64,000 nt of DNA from Elymus sibiricus (GCA_039707655.1 CM077671.1:299894509-299958508); one strand, 5' to 3'. Counted from the stretch's first letter, positions 33,566 through 45,990 are shown. Notes: a model not told the origin generated them from the sequence alone. Program-made: numbers and translations.

Positions 33566-34613
33566 CATACTCCTTTTTAGCAGCTTCACTTGCTTACCAC
33601 ATACAGCACCTAAACTTGCGGCGAAAGCGACCGGGAGCCGAATCCGGCGTGAGACTACTCCATTTAGCTAGCGTGGCGCGGCCGCTTGGCCAACGGCCAA
33701 TATACCCCCTCCTTCCGGGGGGGCACCCTCGCCGTCTACCAAGAGAAGAGAAGAGTGTGCAGGCAGCGTCCGATCCGGGTCAACCAGGCTACTGTAACAA
33801 TCTTCGGTGGCAAGATTCCGTGATGCCTCGCCGGAAATCGCCATTCTTTAAGTACGGCGCGTACTAGATCACCACATGACATCCATCCACCAGTACGAGT
33901 GCTAATCCGGTCAAAGCGAACTCATCTGAATCCAGCGATCCCAACTGGTCCATGGTCCTCTGTGCGCTCGGCTCGGCCGTAACTCTCCGCTGCCAGTTTT
34001 GCTCGCTCTTCCTCACGTGCTCTATCTTTGGATGCCGCCCGCTTCTCTGTTGCGAGCAACTTTTGTGCTGGGAAATCAGGCCTGGATGTGAGCTACTACT
34101 TCTGGACTTGTGGTTAATAAAGCTTGCCCGTTTCTCTCTTCCGTGTCCAACCACTCAAAAATGCTGGTGGTAGAATGATCCTGGGTTTCGGTGTACCCAC
34201 TTTCTAAAACTCGGCAAACAAAAACGATGTTTTTGCAAGCTAAAACAACTTGCAAAAACGTCTTATATTGTGAGACGGAGGAAGTATGTATTTCTGAGCT
34301 CTGAATAATACGTCGTGGAACAAAAATCACACACATAGGTATCGTGTTGAAGATCTTGCCCATTTAACATTTTTCAAAATAATATGACGATTTTTTCGAC
34401 CCGCATTAAAGCGAGAAAATCAGGACGGTACATTTAAAACTAAAATGGTGACACTCTCATTTTCTCATTTATATATCCAGCCACAATTTGGTCATATTGT
34501 TTTAGGAAAACTTACATGAGGAAGTTTCTAACCAATACTCCTTACCTTGGGCATGATTTGTTGCCAATTTTTTTTAAAATAAAGAAATACCTTTTGTTTA
34601 CCAAGTTTTATAA
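33566..34613. other. Intergenic DNA between MITEs
   Basis: No gene was recognised. The only identified feature is the Stowaway fragment at 34200-34289. Confidence 0.5.
34200..34289. mobile_element. Stowaway (Tc1/mariner) MITE fragment, Thalos-like
   Basis: The right end ACGTCTTATATTGTGAGACG followed by GAGGAAGTA is the typical Stowaway terminus (consensus ...GAGGGAGTA), with TA following. The centre, GTTTTTGCAAGC and its complement around 34229-34260, is the internal hairpin of such MITEs. The left terminus is not recognisable. Confidence 0.65.
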
Positions 34614-34805
34614 GACCGTGTACAATACAAGGTGCTTAGAGAAATAAACTCATTTTTTTCTTAAGCATTGATATTTATCTGTAAATGATAGACGCTTGAT
34701 TTATACACCCTTCCTGTAGAAGCAAGCACTCCTCCTATAGAAGTAACCACTGATGCTGAATAAATACTCGGCTTATTTACTAAGCACCTTGCATTGTAGA
34801 AGGCC
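34614..34805. mobile_element. Tourist-like (PIF/Harbinger) MITE, 192 bp
   Basis: Terminal inverted repeats (left ACAATACAAGGTGCTTAG, right CTAAGCACCTTGCATTGT) are flanked by TAA at 34611-34613 and 34806-34808. There is no coding capacity. TSD length and structure fit the Tourist group. Confidence 0.8.
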
Positions 34806-35199
34806 TAATAGGAATTCCGGTGTACCCAGGTCCCAAAAAATCCGCTCTATCAACGTAGCACTTTTACTAATAAAATTCTATCAGAGGTCCATGTAGGCTT
34901 TTTAAACCGGAGAATGATCGACAAGAACACATTTGTTAAGATCTAGGGTCTACTGCACACCACTGAAAGAACGGCGATGACTGTTTTTTTTTTTTGGCAA
35001 AAGAAGTAGGGACCTGACCTCCACGCAGGACACTCTAATTAAGAAAACCCCAACCTCTTCCACCATGGAAGGGCATTTGAGAATACATCATATTCATATG
35101 GCCCCTTGGCATGTTAATGCTCCATGACAGCACACCAAGAGTTGCATATGCGGCACCATGTTTTGCTGCAGCACTCATTAGCCAAGCCGCCGCCACCCC

Positions 35200-35230
<31 letters not shown>

Positions 35231-35921
35231 ACACAGCATTGTCGTTGTTTAAGCCCAAAAACCATAACCACCAACTCAAACTAATTAGCAAGGTTCTCTC
35301 CATCAAGAAAAAAATAATAATTAAGCAAAGGGAACAGCCAGCAATGGCGATCCAGCGAAGCACCAGCATGTAGATGTCTCAATCTAAACAGCCCGGCTGT
35401 TGTCACCTATCACCCCATGATTGAGGATTGAATTTGTTGGCTTCTGATCATATGCTCTCTCTCCTTTTTTCAGCAAGTGGTGCACGGGACGGGAGACATG
35501 GAATGGAAGCCCCAAAGCGTAGCGGCAAATTATTCTGAGCGAAGCCATGTAACCACTTGGTCTAATCACTTGATTAAGAAGATGATCGTTTTCAAAGTCC
35601 GCAGTGTCATACCTAATCGACCAACCGGATCGGAGAAAATGATTAACGGAATCCAGCAATTTGCCACCTAAAATTTGAATTTGACGGAACACAACAGGTC
35701 GTAATATGGTTCATCTAGCTTTTGAAAATCCTTGGCTATTGATGATGTAATGAACAATTCTGTCAGCTGAGCACGCAAAACTGCACAAGAACATTGCTCG
35801 GAGAACAAATGCGACTTACAACAATCGGGAGAGAAGCTCCCACTGAATGAAGAACCAATCATCAAATGTAACAATGCCGGCCGGCCGGCCGCTTCCGCCG
35901 ACGCCGTCGTGGCAGCCATTA
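34806..35921. other. Intergenic DNA and 3' flank of the DUF868 gene
   Basis: It contains a T-run at 34984-34996 and a C-homopolymer/(CA)n microsatellite at 35195-35237. No domain was recognised in the short ORFs. The part next to 35921 should include the 3' UTR of the minus-strand gene. Confidence 0.5.
35195..35237. repeat. Poly-C run followed by (CA)n microsatellite
   Basis: About 22 consecutive C are followed by roughly ten CA units. Confidence 0.95.
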
Positions 35922-37163
35922 CTAGCTCTTCCAGGCGTAGACGAGGAGCGAGAAGCCGTCGCCGCGGTGCAGCTCTGCCTCCTCGGGGCTGGCCCAGTCC
36001 ATGACCGTCGAGCTGCTCGCCCACGACGCCGAGGAAGATGCAATGGATGCCGACGACGACGAGCTTGCCTTGGCCAGCCTCCGCGCCTGCCCCCTCTTCC
36101 TCCGGTTCTCCCCATTGCTGCTGGTCTCGCTCCAGTCCCCTCTGCCCCATCTCCCTAGGTAGCCTGACAAGACGCCGGCGCCGCCTCTCCTGGCCTTGTC
36201 GAGCAGCTCCTTCTCCTTGGCCTCCGCGGAGTCGCGCTCTTCGCCGCCGGTGTCGCCGAGCTCAAACCGGAAGACGAACACGGCGTGCGCGGGCGGGGAC
36301 GCGGCGGCGAGGACGGAGGCGGCGTCTGTGAGGGCCGGCTCGCGCGCGGAGAAGAGCCAGTTGTGGAGGTCCCAGGAGACCTGGACCCGGTCGCCGCCGC
36401 CGAGGTCAACCTTCTCGCTGCCGCGGAACTTCCAGCGCAGGCGGCGGATGTGGAGGACGCGCTCGCCGTCCACGGAGACCGACAGGCCGACCTCGGCCTT
36501 GTCCTTCTCATTGTCCATTTCCCTGTCCTTGCCGTGCCCGCGCGAGACGAGATCCAGCGAGATCTCCCGCTCCTTGCCGCGGACTTTGACGCAGGTCTTG
36601 TGCCCGCGGCCATGCCCTCCGTCGCGCATGGACACGTGCTCGCGCCGGGAGACGAGGACGTGGCCGGGGCCCGTCGGCCGCTGGGCCTTGGTCTTCCGGT
36701 ACGCCTCCTCCGTCATGTCCCCGGCGACGACCGCCATCTCGCCGTCGACCACGACGGCGACGAAGTAGCCGGACGACGGCTCGGGCGAGCCTGGGGAGGC
36801 GAAGCGCGCGCGCGTGAGGTCCCACGCCAGGTCGATCCGGCGGTCGTGCACATGGAACCGCTTGGACCCCCGGCGCCGCCAGAAGAGCCAGGGGCGGACG
36901 CGCACCGCGATGGTGGCCTCCTCGTCGAACTCCGGGCTGTCGTCGTAGCAGCCGTAGTCGGAGGCCGAGGAGGAGGACGCGAGCGCCCCGACGCGGAGCA
37001 CGGCCCGGAGGCTGAGCCCGAACGCGGCGCGCGACCAGGAGAGCGCCGCCAGGCCGAGGCGGGTCTCGTAGACGGAGGTGGCGAGGCTGGGCCCCGCCCC
37101 CGCGCCGGAGCCCGACGCCGCGCCCGGCGAGGCGCGGAAGAAGGCCGGGATCGCGTTTGGCAT
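35922..37163 (-). CDS. DUF868 (PF05910) family protein
   Basis: A single uninterrupted exon of 413 codons runs from ATG at 37163 to the stop at 35922-35924. After an Ala/Gly/Ser-rich N-terminus, residues 30-60 (VYETRLGLAALSWSRAAFGL) and 88-103 (RVRPWLFWRRRGSKRF) begin the domain. Blocks at 109-150 (DLAWDLTRARF, EPSSGYFVAVVVDGE), 170-178 (LVSRREHVS), 238-248 (HIRRLRWKFRG) and 264-271 (SWDLHNWLF) follow in the order known for plant DUF868 proteins. The C-terminus VMDWASPEEAELHRGDGFSL followed by LVYAWKS is also characteristic. The biochemical function is unknown; the family is plant-specific. Residues 184-225, with His/Gly/Lys-Asp-rich linkers, look like a lineage-specific expansion. There is no signal peptide or membrane segment. 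GC content is very high, usual for intronless grass genes. A possible minus-strand TATA (TTATATTTA) lies at about 37313-37321. Confidence 0.93.
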   Translation of the reverse strand: MPNAIPAFFRASPGAASGSGAGAGPSLATSVYETRLGLAALSWSRAAFGLSLRAVLRVGALASSSSASDYGCYDDSPEFDEEATIAVRVRPWLFWRRRGSKRFHVHDRRIDLAWDLTRARFASPGSPEPSSGYFVAVVVDGEMAVVAGDMTEEAYRKTKAQRPTGPGHVLVSRREHVSMRDGGHGRGHKTCVKVRGKEREISLDLVSRGHGKDREMDNEKDKAEVGLSVSVDGERVLHIRRLRWKFRGSEKVDLGGGDRVQVSWDLHNWLFSAREPALTDAASVLAAASPPAHAVFVFRFELGDTGGEERDSAEAKEKELLDKARRGGAGVLSGYLGRWGRGDWSETSSNGENRRKRGQARRLAKASSSSSASIASSSASWASSSTVMDWASPEEAELHRGDGFSLLVYAWKS

Positions 37164-38364
37164 CGCGTGGGCGCGGGCGCGGCTGCGGCTGCGGCGCCGG
37201 TGGCTCGGCCGGGAAGAAAAATGGGGTAGCTTTTTGGGGAATTTCTCGCTTCGATTTGGGGGAGGGAGACTGCCAGACTGGGGTTGGACTGGACCGGCCG
37301 CGAGGCGGGAGGTAAATATAACTCTGCCGCGGTGGGGTTACGGGGCGGTGATGGGACTCGGGGGCGGTGGGGCCCGGGCACGTTGGACCCAGTTGGGTGT
37401 GGGGCCGCGCGACCGTGCCAGTTGCCAGTATGCTGCGACTACTCTGGCTTGGACCGGGCTTGGATGCCGAGGAGGGCTCTCATCCTCTCGTGCTCGTTTT
37501 ATGTTTTTCCAGCAAGAGAAAATTTAAATTATTATGTTCGTCTTGGTACCAATGAATTCGTGTCTCGTGTTCATATCACTGTCGTACATGAATGTCAATG
37601 GCGTTATTCAACGGGCGGATGGAGTTGGGCCTCGTAAGTTAAGTTTGTGTTCCATCTATTAAGTTAAAAATAGAGCTGTGTCAACTTAAATGGAGTTGTG
37701 AGTAGCTTGTTTGTCAACCGGACATGAGACGGGTATTATTTTTGGACATGAGTAGGGCTGAGTAGCGTCTTATAGCAAATCAACTAGACAAGATATGCAT
37801 ACAATATGTAAACATGACATCAAATTCTCTCGTTTCTTGAAACCAAAAGAACTTCTATATCTCAAACCGCTAATTTGACTGACGATCCCTTTTGACCGTT
37901 TGCAATGAATAAGGAGAAGAAGACGCACAAGAAGAAGCCCTTCTTAAAGGATGGAAACTATACAAGAAGATGGAAGCAATGACTTTTATTGGTCAAGAGT
38001 ACACCTCTCACTATACAAGAAGTAGTGCATGTGGTGGGATAGACGTTCTGACTACTCTTCGTCTGAGCCCACCTCCCTCTTCGAGTTTGACTACTCCAAT
38101 GAATCAATACCGACCATAGATGCCTCATGGCTAGAGACTCGAAGGAACATCCTTCATTTAATCCTCTGGCCTTCCCTCACCTATCTCCTATGCCTCCAAA
38201 CATATTGTGTGATGTTAATGTTGGATGATCGTGATAGTGAGCATGATATTGCCACTACACATGGTGAGGTCTTTAAAAGATTATGCGATCCCTTGGCTTC
38301 CCTTTAGTAATGTAATGAGTACATTAAGAAAGCGGAAATGCTTATCATCAAGGAAAACAAGAAT
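37164..38364. other. Promoter region of the DUF868 gene and intergenic DNA
   Basis: 37164-37500 is GC-rich and should hold the promoter and 5' UTR of the minus-strand gene. 37500-38364 has one short ORF (38029-38307) without recognisable similarity. No transposon border was seen. Confidence 0.5.
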
Positions 38365-39304
38365 CGATACCATGTCCACCGCAATCTTCGCGGTGATCCA
38401 TCCGATGTAATCTTCTTTTGCGGTGTGTTTGTTGGGATCCGATTAATTGTGGGTTTATGATCAGATTATTTATTGAAGGTAACTGAGTCTTTTCTGAATT
38501 CTATTATGCATGATTGTTACAACTTCATATTTCTCTTCGATATATCGGTTTGGTTTGGTCAACTAGATTGATTTATCTTCAACGGGAGGGTGCGTTGTAA
38601 TGGGTTCAATCTTGCAGTGCTCTATATCACAGTGACATAAAGGGACAAGACACGTATTTGTATTGTTGCCATTAAGGATAAAATGACGGGGTCTGAACAG
38701 ATTGCTTGTCTTACTTTGTCTACATCATGTCATCTTGCACCAAGCATTACTCTGTTTGTCATGAACTTAATACCATAGATGCAGGCAAGAGACGGTCGAT
38801 TGGTGGAGTAATAGTAGTAGATGTAAAATCGTTTCGGTCTACTTGTTTATGGACGTGATGCCTATATACAAGATCATTGCCGTGAATAACATGTCATAAC
38901 TATGCGTAATTCTGTCAATTGCCCAACAATAATTTGTCTACCCACCGTATGCTATGTTCAAGAGAGAAACCTCTAGCAAAAACTATGCCCCCGGGTCTAC
39001 TTAAACATAAATACTAAAACCCTAAAAATACTTTGCTGTAATTTATTTACTGTTATTTTATTTTACTTTATATAATATATCTCTATCAAGATTTAATCCT
39101 TGCAACTAACGAGTTCAAGGGGCTTGACAACCCTCTTGCCCATGTTGGGTGCAACTGTTTGGTTTTGTGTGTGTAGGTGTTGTCGAAGGGAGTTTGCTTG
39201 GTTCTCCTATTGGTTCGATAACCTTGGTTCTCACTGAGGGAAATACTTATCTCTAGTGTGCTGCATCTCCGCTCCTCTTCGGGGAAAATCCCAACGCAGC
39301 TCAT
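38365..39304 (+). mobile_element. 3' fragment of a Gypsy LTR
   Basis: From about 38365 the text follows the LTR of the 5528-7090 subfamily: GCGGTGATCCATC, TTGCGGTGTGTTTGTTGGG, GGACGTGATGCCTATATA, CCCCCGGGTCTACTT and a terminal ...CCAACGCAGCTCA. The upstream third is missing, and no primer site follows 39304. It is more diverged than the LTRs at 16992 and 21844. Confidence 0.75.
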
Positions 39305-39400
39305 AAGTAGCAGGGTCGAGCCCGAAATGTCAACAGAACATCCGCAAGAAGAACCAAAACATAGTCATCCTCATTCATCTCCATCAACCCTAGCTGCCAC

Positions 39401-40903
39401 TGATACGTCCATTTTGCATCATGATTTCCTACTGATATTTACTTTGTTTTGTTGAATAATAATGCTTTGGGGAGTGATTCTAATGCCTTTTCTCTCATAA
39501 TATGCAAGGTTTACACAAGGAGGGAGAATACCGGCAGCTGGAATTATGGACCCAAGAAAAGCACGTCAGAGATACCTATTCTGCACAACTCCAATGAAGC
39601 TGAAATTTTACGGAGATTATTTTTGCATTTAATAAAAAATACTGGAGCTGAAAACCACCGGAGGGGGCCTCCCAGGTGGGCACAATCCATCAGGGCGCGC
39701 CTTGATGGGTTGTGCTCAGCCTGGCCCACCTCCGGTGCCCATCTTCTGGTATAAGGTCACTCTTGACCTAGAAAAAAAATCAGAGGAGGACTTTCGGGAT
39801 GAAGCGCCGCCTCCTCGAGGCGGAACTTGGGCAGGAGCACTTTTGCCCTCCAGCGGAGCGATTCCGCCGGGGGAACTTCCCTCCCGGAGGGGGAAATCGA
39901 AGCTATCATCATCACCAACACCCCTTTCATCTTTGGGAGGCCAATCTTCATCAACATCTTCAACATCACCATCTCCTCTCAAACCCTAGTTCATCTCTTG
40001 TGTTCAATCTTTGTACTGGAACCTCAGATTGGTACCTGTGGGTGACTAGTAGTGTTGATTACCTTGCGTAGTTGATTACTATATGGTTTATTTGGTGGAA
40101 GATTATATGTTCAGATCCATTATGCTATTTAATACTCCTCTGATCTTGAGCATGATTATTATTTGTGAGTAGTTACCTTTGTTCTTGAGGTCACGGGAGA
40201 AGTCATGTTGCGAGTAATCATGTGAATATGATATGTGTTCGATATTTTGATGATATGTATGTTGTGATTCCCTTAGCGGTGTCATGTGAACGTCGACTAC
40301 ATGACACTTCACCATTCATGGGCCTAAGGGAAGGCATTGCGGAGTAGTTATTAGATGATGGGTTGCTAGCGTGACAGAAGCTTAAACCCTAGTTTATGCG
40401 CTACTTCGTAAGGGGCTGATTTGGATCCACATGTTTAATGCTATGGTTCGACTTTGTCTTAATACTTTTCTCGTAGTCGCGGATGCTTGCGAGGGGGTTA
40501 ATCATAAGTAGGTTGTTAGTTCAAGTAAGAACAACACCTTAGCACCGGTCCACCCTCATATCAAATTATCAAAGTAGCGAACACGAATCAAACCAACATG
40601 ATAAAAGTGACTAGACGAAATTCCCGTGTACCCTCAAGAACACTTTGCCTATTACTAGTGATTGTTCTGGCCTATCCTTTGCCTCAAAAGGATTGGGCTA
40701 CCTTGCTGCACCTTGTTTACCATTACCCTTACTTGCTCGTTATCAATTATCTTGCTATCAAACTATCTGTTACCTACAATTTCAGTGCTTGCAGAAATTA
40801 CCTTGCTGAAAACCGCTTGTCATTTCCTTCTGCTCCTCGTTGGGTTCGACACTCTTACTTATCGAAAGGACTACGATTGATCCCCTATACTTATGGGTCA
40901 TCA
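39401..40903 (+). repeat. 5' LTR (1503 bp)
   Basis: It starts TGATACGTCCATTTTGCATC and ends TTATGGGTCATCA. The first 128 bp match the 3' LTR start at 63873 with two differences. A hairpin at 39681-39714 precedes a TATA-like TATAAGG at 39750. Confidence 0.9.
39681..39756 (+). promoter_or_regulatory. LTR core promoter: palindrome plus TATA box
   Basis: A 34-bp near-perfect palindrome (left CACAATCCATCAGGGC, right GCGCCTTGATGGGTTGTG) ends 36 bp before TATAAGG at 39750-39756. It corresponds to the hairpin of the other Gypsy LTRs, with a shorter centre. Confidence 0.7.
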
Positions 40904-40914
40904 AGACTCTTTTC

Positions 40915-40932
40915 TGGCGCCGTTGCCGGGGA
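40915..40932 (+). promoter_or_regulatory. Primer-binding site, tRNA-Asp type
   Basis: TGGCGCCGTTGCCGGGGA, complementary to the tRNA-Asp 3' end, lies 11 bp inside the 5' LTR border. Confidence 0.85.
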
Positions 40933-41009
40933 GTGAAGCGCTCTTGGTAAGTGGTAATCGGTAAGGAAAAACTTATACTACGTGTTGAAATTTATTGCTA
41001 CTTGCTACT

Positions 41010-41854
41010 ATGGAGAACAATCCTTTGAGGGGTTTGTTCGAGGTATCTTCACCTCGACCGGAACCACAATAAGTTACCCTTCAACCTACATCACCTACTG
41101 AAAATGTTACTTATGAAATTCCTTCGGGTATGCTAGAACAACTGCTTGCTAAACCTTATGCAGGAGATGGAACTGAACATCCTGATACGCATCTTTTATA
41201 TGTGAACGAAATTTGTGGATTATTTAAGCTTGCAGGTTTGCCCGGAGATGAAGTTAAGAAGAAGGTTTTCCCTTTATCTTTGGAGGGAAAAGCATTGACA
41301 TGGTATAGGCTATGTGATGATCTTGGATCGTGGAACTGGAATCGTTTGCAATTGGAATTCCATCAAAAGTTTTATCCCATGCATCTAGTTCATCGTGATC
41401 GGAATTATATATATAATTTTGGCCTCGTGAAGGAGAAATTATCGCTCTAGCTTGGGGGAGGCTTAAGTCAATGTTATATTCATGCCCCAATCATGACATT
41501 CCGAGGGAAGTTATCATTCAGAATTTTTATGCTCGGCTTTCTCATAATGATCAATCCATGCTCGACACTTCTTGTGCTGGTTCTTATATGAAGAAGACTA
41601 TTGAATTCAAGTGGGATCTCTTAGAAAGAATTAAACGCAACTCTGAAGATTGGGAACTCGACGAAGGTAATGAGTCAGGTATAAAGCTTGAATTTGATTG
41701 TGTTAATTCTTTTATGAATACCGATACTTTTCACAAGTTTAGCACTAAATATGGACTTGACTCTGAGATAGTTGCCTCTTTCTGTGAAGCATTTGCTACT
41801 CACGTTGATCTCCCTAAGGAGAAGTGGTTTAAATATCATCCCCCTATTAAATAA
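41010..41854 (+). pseudogene. Gag of the Athila-type element, disrupted
   Basis: ATG 41010 begins the gag frame. An in-frame TAA at 41070-41072 interrupts it after 20 codons. The frame then continues (QLLAKPYAGDGTEHPDTHLL, GLPGDEVKKKVFPLSLEGKA) with the retrotransposon gag core WYRLCDDLGSWNW. Near 41415-41420 a one-base deletion in a T run shifts the frame. The continuation (LYSCPNHDIPREVIIQNFYA, TIEFKWDLLERIKRNSEDW) runs to TAA 41852-41854. The same frame then goes on into protease, as expected of a single polyprotein. Confidence 0.85.
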
Positions 41855-44213
41855 GAAATTAAAGAACCGGTCATAGCGAAAGAAGAAACCATCTTTTACA
41901 ATGTTGATCCAGTTGTGCCTACCGCTTATATTGAAAAACCACCTTTCCCTGTTAGGATAAAGGAACATGCTAAGGTATCAACTGTGGTTCGTAAGAGTAA
42001 TATAAGAGCACCTAAACCCCCTGAGCAAATTAAAGTAGAACCTAGTGTTGCTATGGTTAAAGGTCTCTTGGTATAAAATATTGATGGGCATGTTATCTAC
42101 TTTTGTGACGAAGCTGCTAGAATTGCTAGACCTGATGAAAAAGATAAACATAGACCCATAGAAGGCCTGCCTGTTGTCTCAGTTAAAATAGGAGATCATT
42201 GCTACCATGGTTTATGTGATTTAGGTGCTAGTGTGAGTGCTATCCCTTTTACCTTATACCAAGAAATTATGGATGAAAAAGCACCTGCTGAAATGGAAGA
42301 CATTGATGTCACTATTAAACTTGCTAATAGAGACACTATCACACCACTTGGGATTGTTAAAGATGTTGAAGTCTTGTGTAGGAAAGTAAAATATCCTACT
42401 GATTTTCTAGTCCTTGGTTCCCCACAAGATGAATTTTGTCCCATTATCTTTGGTAGACCTTTCTTGAGCACCGTCAATGCTAAGATAGATTGTGAAAAAC
42501 AAATTGTCGGTGTCAGTTTTGGTAATGTGTCTCATGAGTTTAATTTTTCCAAGTTTAGTAGACAACCTCGTGATAAAGTGTTATCTAGTAAAGATGAAAT
42601 AATTGGTCTTGCTTCTATTGCTGTGCCCCCTACTGATCCATTAGAACAATATTTGCTCGACCATGAAAATGATATGCACTTGCGTGAAAGAAATGAAATA
42701 GATCAAATTTTCTTCGAACAACAACCTCTCTTGAAACACAATTTGCCTATTGAAACCCTTGGAGGTCCTCCTTCACCTAAAGGTGATCCTGTGTTTGAAT
42801 TGAAACAATTGCCTGACACTTTGAAGTATGCTTATCTTGATGAGAAAAAGATATATCCTGTTATTATTAGTGCTAACCTTTCAAAACATGAAGAAGAGAG
42901 ATTATTGAAAGTTCTAAGGAAGCACCGGGCTGCTATTGGATATACTCTTGATGATCTTAAGGGCATTAGTTCCACTCTATGTCAGCACAAGATCAATATG
43001 GAACCTGATGCTAAACCCGTTGTTGATCACCAACGACGATTGAATCCTAAGATGAAATAAGTGGTAAGAACTGAAATATTAAAGCTTCTGGAAGCAGGTA
43101 TAATCTATCCCATAGCTGATAGTAGATGGGTGAGTCCCGTTCATTGTGTCCCTAAGAAAGGAGGTATTACCGTTGTTCCCAATGATAAGAATGAACTCCT
43201 CCCACAAAGAATTGTCACTGGCTATAGAATGGTAATTTATTTTAGAAAATTAAATAAAGCTACTAGAAAAGATCATTACCCTCCACCGTTCATTGATCAA
43301 ATGCTAGAGAGACTATCTAAGCACACACACTTTTGTTTCTTAGATGGATATTCTAGTTTCTCTCAAATACCTGTGTCACAATCCGATCAAGAGAAAACTA
43401 CCTTTACTTGCCCTTTTGGAACCTATGCTTATAGACGTATGCCTTTTGGTTTATGCAATGCACCTGCTACCTTTCAAAGATGTATGACTGCTATATTCTC
43501 TGACTTTTGTGAAAAGATTGTGGAGGTTTTCATGGATGATTTTTCCGTTTACGGAACTTCTTTTGATGATTGCTTAAGCAACCTTGATCGAGTTTTGCAG
43601 AGATGTGAACAAACTAATCTCGTCTTGAATTGGGAGAAGTGCCACTTTATGGTTAATGAAGGCATTGTCTTGGGGCATAAAATATCTGAACGAGGTATTG
43701 AGGTGGATAAAGCTAAAGTTGATGCAATTGAGAAAATGCCATGTCCTAAAGATATTAAAGGTATTCGAAGTTTCCTTGGTCATGCTGGTTTTTATAGGAG
43801 GTTCATTAAAGACTTCTCTAAAATTTCTAGGCCTCTTACTAATCTTTTGCAAAAGGATATTCCTTTTGTTTTTGATGATGATTGTGTGGAAGCCTTTGAA
43901 ACACTCAAGAAAGCCTTAACCTCTGCACCTATCGTTCAACCACCTGATTGGAACTTGCCTTTTGAAATTATGTGTGATGCTAGTGACTATGCTATTGGTG
44001 CTGTCCTTGGACAAAGAGTTGATAAAAAATTAAATGTTATCCATTATGCTGGTAAAACTCTGGACAGTGCTCAGCGAAACTATGCTACTACTGAAAAATA
44101 ATTTTTAGCAGTTGTGTTTGCTTGTGATAAATTTAGATCTTATATTGTTGATTCCAAAGTCATTGTTCACACCGATCATGCTGCTATAAAATACCTTATG
44201 GAAAAAAGATGCT
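41855..44213 (+). pseudogene. Protease, reverse transcriptase and RNase H of the Athila-type element, disrupted
   Basis: The polyprotein frame continues with stops at 42074-42076, 43058-43060 and 44099-44101, the last two at positions where related elements have Glu. The protease active-site motif appears as DLGAS near 42220. Reverse transcriptase shows WVSPVHCVPKKGG, YRRMPFGLCNAPATFQRC and the catalytic FMDD at 43529-43540. RNase H begins at about 43960 (MCDASDYAIGAVLGQ). An A-run change at about 44202-44207 shifts the frame before the RNase H/integrase junction. Reverse transcriptase alone forms an open stretch of more than 340 codons, so decay is modest. Confidence 0.9.
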
Positions 44214-45752
44214 AAACCTAGACTCATTAGGTGGGTTCTCTTGCTCCAAGAATTTGACTTACACATCGTTGATAGGAAAGGAGCTGAGAACCCCGTAGCT
44301 GATAACTTGTCTAGGTTAGAAAATATTCTTGATGACCCACTACCTATTGATGATAGTTTCCCTGACGAACAGCTAGCTGCAATAAGTGTCTCACAACACA
44401 CACCTTGGTATGCTTATTATGCTAATTATATTGTCGCTAAATATATACCACCTAGCTTCACATACCAACAAAAGAGAAAATTCTTTTATGACTTGAGACA
44501 TTACTTTTGGGACGACCCACATCTTTATAAAGAAGGAGTAGATCGTATTATTAGACGTTGTGTACCTGAGCATGAACAGGAACAAATCCTACGGAAATGT
44601 CATTCCGAAGCTTATGGAGGACATCATGCGGGAGATAGAACTGCTCATAAGGTATTGCAATCTGGTTTTTATTGGCCTACTCTCTTCAAGGATGCTCGTA
44701 AGTTTGTCTTGTCTTGTGATGAATGTCAAAGAATTGGTAATATCGGTAAGCGTCAGGAAATGCCTATGAATTATTCACTTGTTGTTGAACCATTTGACGT
44801 CTGGGGTTTTGATTATATGGGGCCTTTTCATTTCTCCAATGGGTACACTCATATTTTGGTTGCGGTTGATTATGTCACTAAGTGGGTAGAAGCTATTCCA
44901 ACCATTAGTGCCGATCACCACACCTCCATTAAAATGCTTAAAGAGGTTATTTTCCCGAGGTTTGGAGTCCCTAGATATTTAATGACCGATGGTGGTTCAC
45001 ATTTTATCCATGGTGCTTTCCGTAAGATGCTTGCTAAATATGATGTTAACCATAGAATTGCATCACCCTATCATCCTCAATCTAGTGGTCAAGTTGAACT
45101 TAGCAATAGAGAAATAAAATTAATATTACAAAAAACTGTCAATAGGTCTCGTAAGAATTGGTCTAAGAAATTAGATGATGCACTTTGGGCCTATAGAACA
45201 GCTTATAAAAATCCTATGGGTATGTCTCCATATAAAATGGTATATGGGAAAGCTTGTCATTTGCCTTTAGAACTAGAACACAAAGCATTTTGGGCAATTA
45301 AAGAACTCAACTATGATTTCAAACTTGCCGGTGAGAAGAGGCTATTTGATATTAGCTCACTAGATGAATGGAGAACCCAAGCGTATGAGAATGCCAAGCT
45401 ATTCAAAGAAAAAGTAAAAAGATGGCATGACAAAAGAATCCAAAAGCGGGAATTCAAAATAGGAGATTATGTTCTTTTGTTCAACTCTCGTTTAAGATTT
45501 TTTGCAGGAAAGCTTCTCTCAAAATGGGAAGGACCATATATTATCGAAGAGGTTTATCGCTCTAGAGCTATCAAGATTAATAACGCCGAAGGTACTAACC
45601 CGAAGGTGGTCAATGGACAAAGAATTAAGCACTATATCTCAGGTACGCCTATTAACGTTGAAAGCAATGTTATCCAAACCATGACACCGGAGGAACACAT
45701 AAAAGAAACCTTCAGGAACGATCCAGAATACTTAAAAATAGGAGGTATGTGA
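44214..45752 (+). pseudogene. Integrase of the Athila-type element (domain itself open)
   Basis: An open frame of about 500 codons ends at TGA 45750-45752. It holds the RNase H tail (DNLSRLENI), an HHCC zinc finger ([17 protein letters not shown]...CDEC), and the integrase core with catalytic Asp in FDYMGPF, Asp in LMTDGGSHF and Glu in [31 protein letters not shown] and a C-terminal [24 protein letters not shown] segment follow. The domain is intact, but it is cut off from gag-RT by the upstream frameshift, so I class the whole as a pseudogene. Confidence 0.88.
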
Positions 45753-45861
45753 TACGGTAAGTAAACGGACTCCGAAAAATCCGCAAAAATATTTTTTGTC
45801 AGTTTTGTAATATTTTAGAATTTTGGAAATAAAAAATAAACCGGAAGGTGATCGAGGTGAG

Positions 45862-45990
45862 CACGATACACCAGGGCGTGCCAGGCAACCCTTGGCGCGC
45901 CCTGGTGGGTTGTGCCCACCTCGGATGCCTTCCCAACTCCGTTTTCCTTCCAAATACTTGTTTCCCAAGAATAAAAATTCTCTATATATA
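45862..45990 (+). promoter_or_regulatory. Internal promoter-like segment: hairpin and TATA before the post-pol ORF
   Basis: The arms at 45862-45882 (core CACCAGGGCGTGCC) and 45894-45914 (core GGCGCGCCCTGGTGGG) are near-complementary and closely match the LTR hairpins. CTATATATACCCCC at 45982-45995 is a strong TATA box, about 69 bp past the hairpin and about 95 bp before ATG 46080. This suggests a second promoter inside the element; transcription from it is inference. Confidence 0.6.

Noticed and set aside
34984..35060. T-run that could mark a minus-strand LINE or SINE tail
   Set aside because: No target-site duplication or recognisable element body was found on the right side.
35384..35692. 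102-codon minus-strand ORF near the 3' side of DUF868
   Set aside because: No domain was recognised. It may be 3' flank or a relic; there is no support for translation.
36285..37229. 314-codon plus-strand ORF opposite DUF868
   Set aside because: It is a GC-driven antisense shadow of a strongly supported minus-strand gene.
38029..38307. 92-codon ORF between DUF868 and the LTR fragment
   Set aside because: No recognisable similarity, promoter or splice structure; too short to support a gene by itself.
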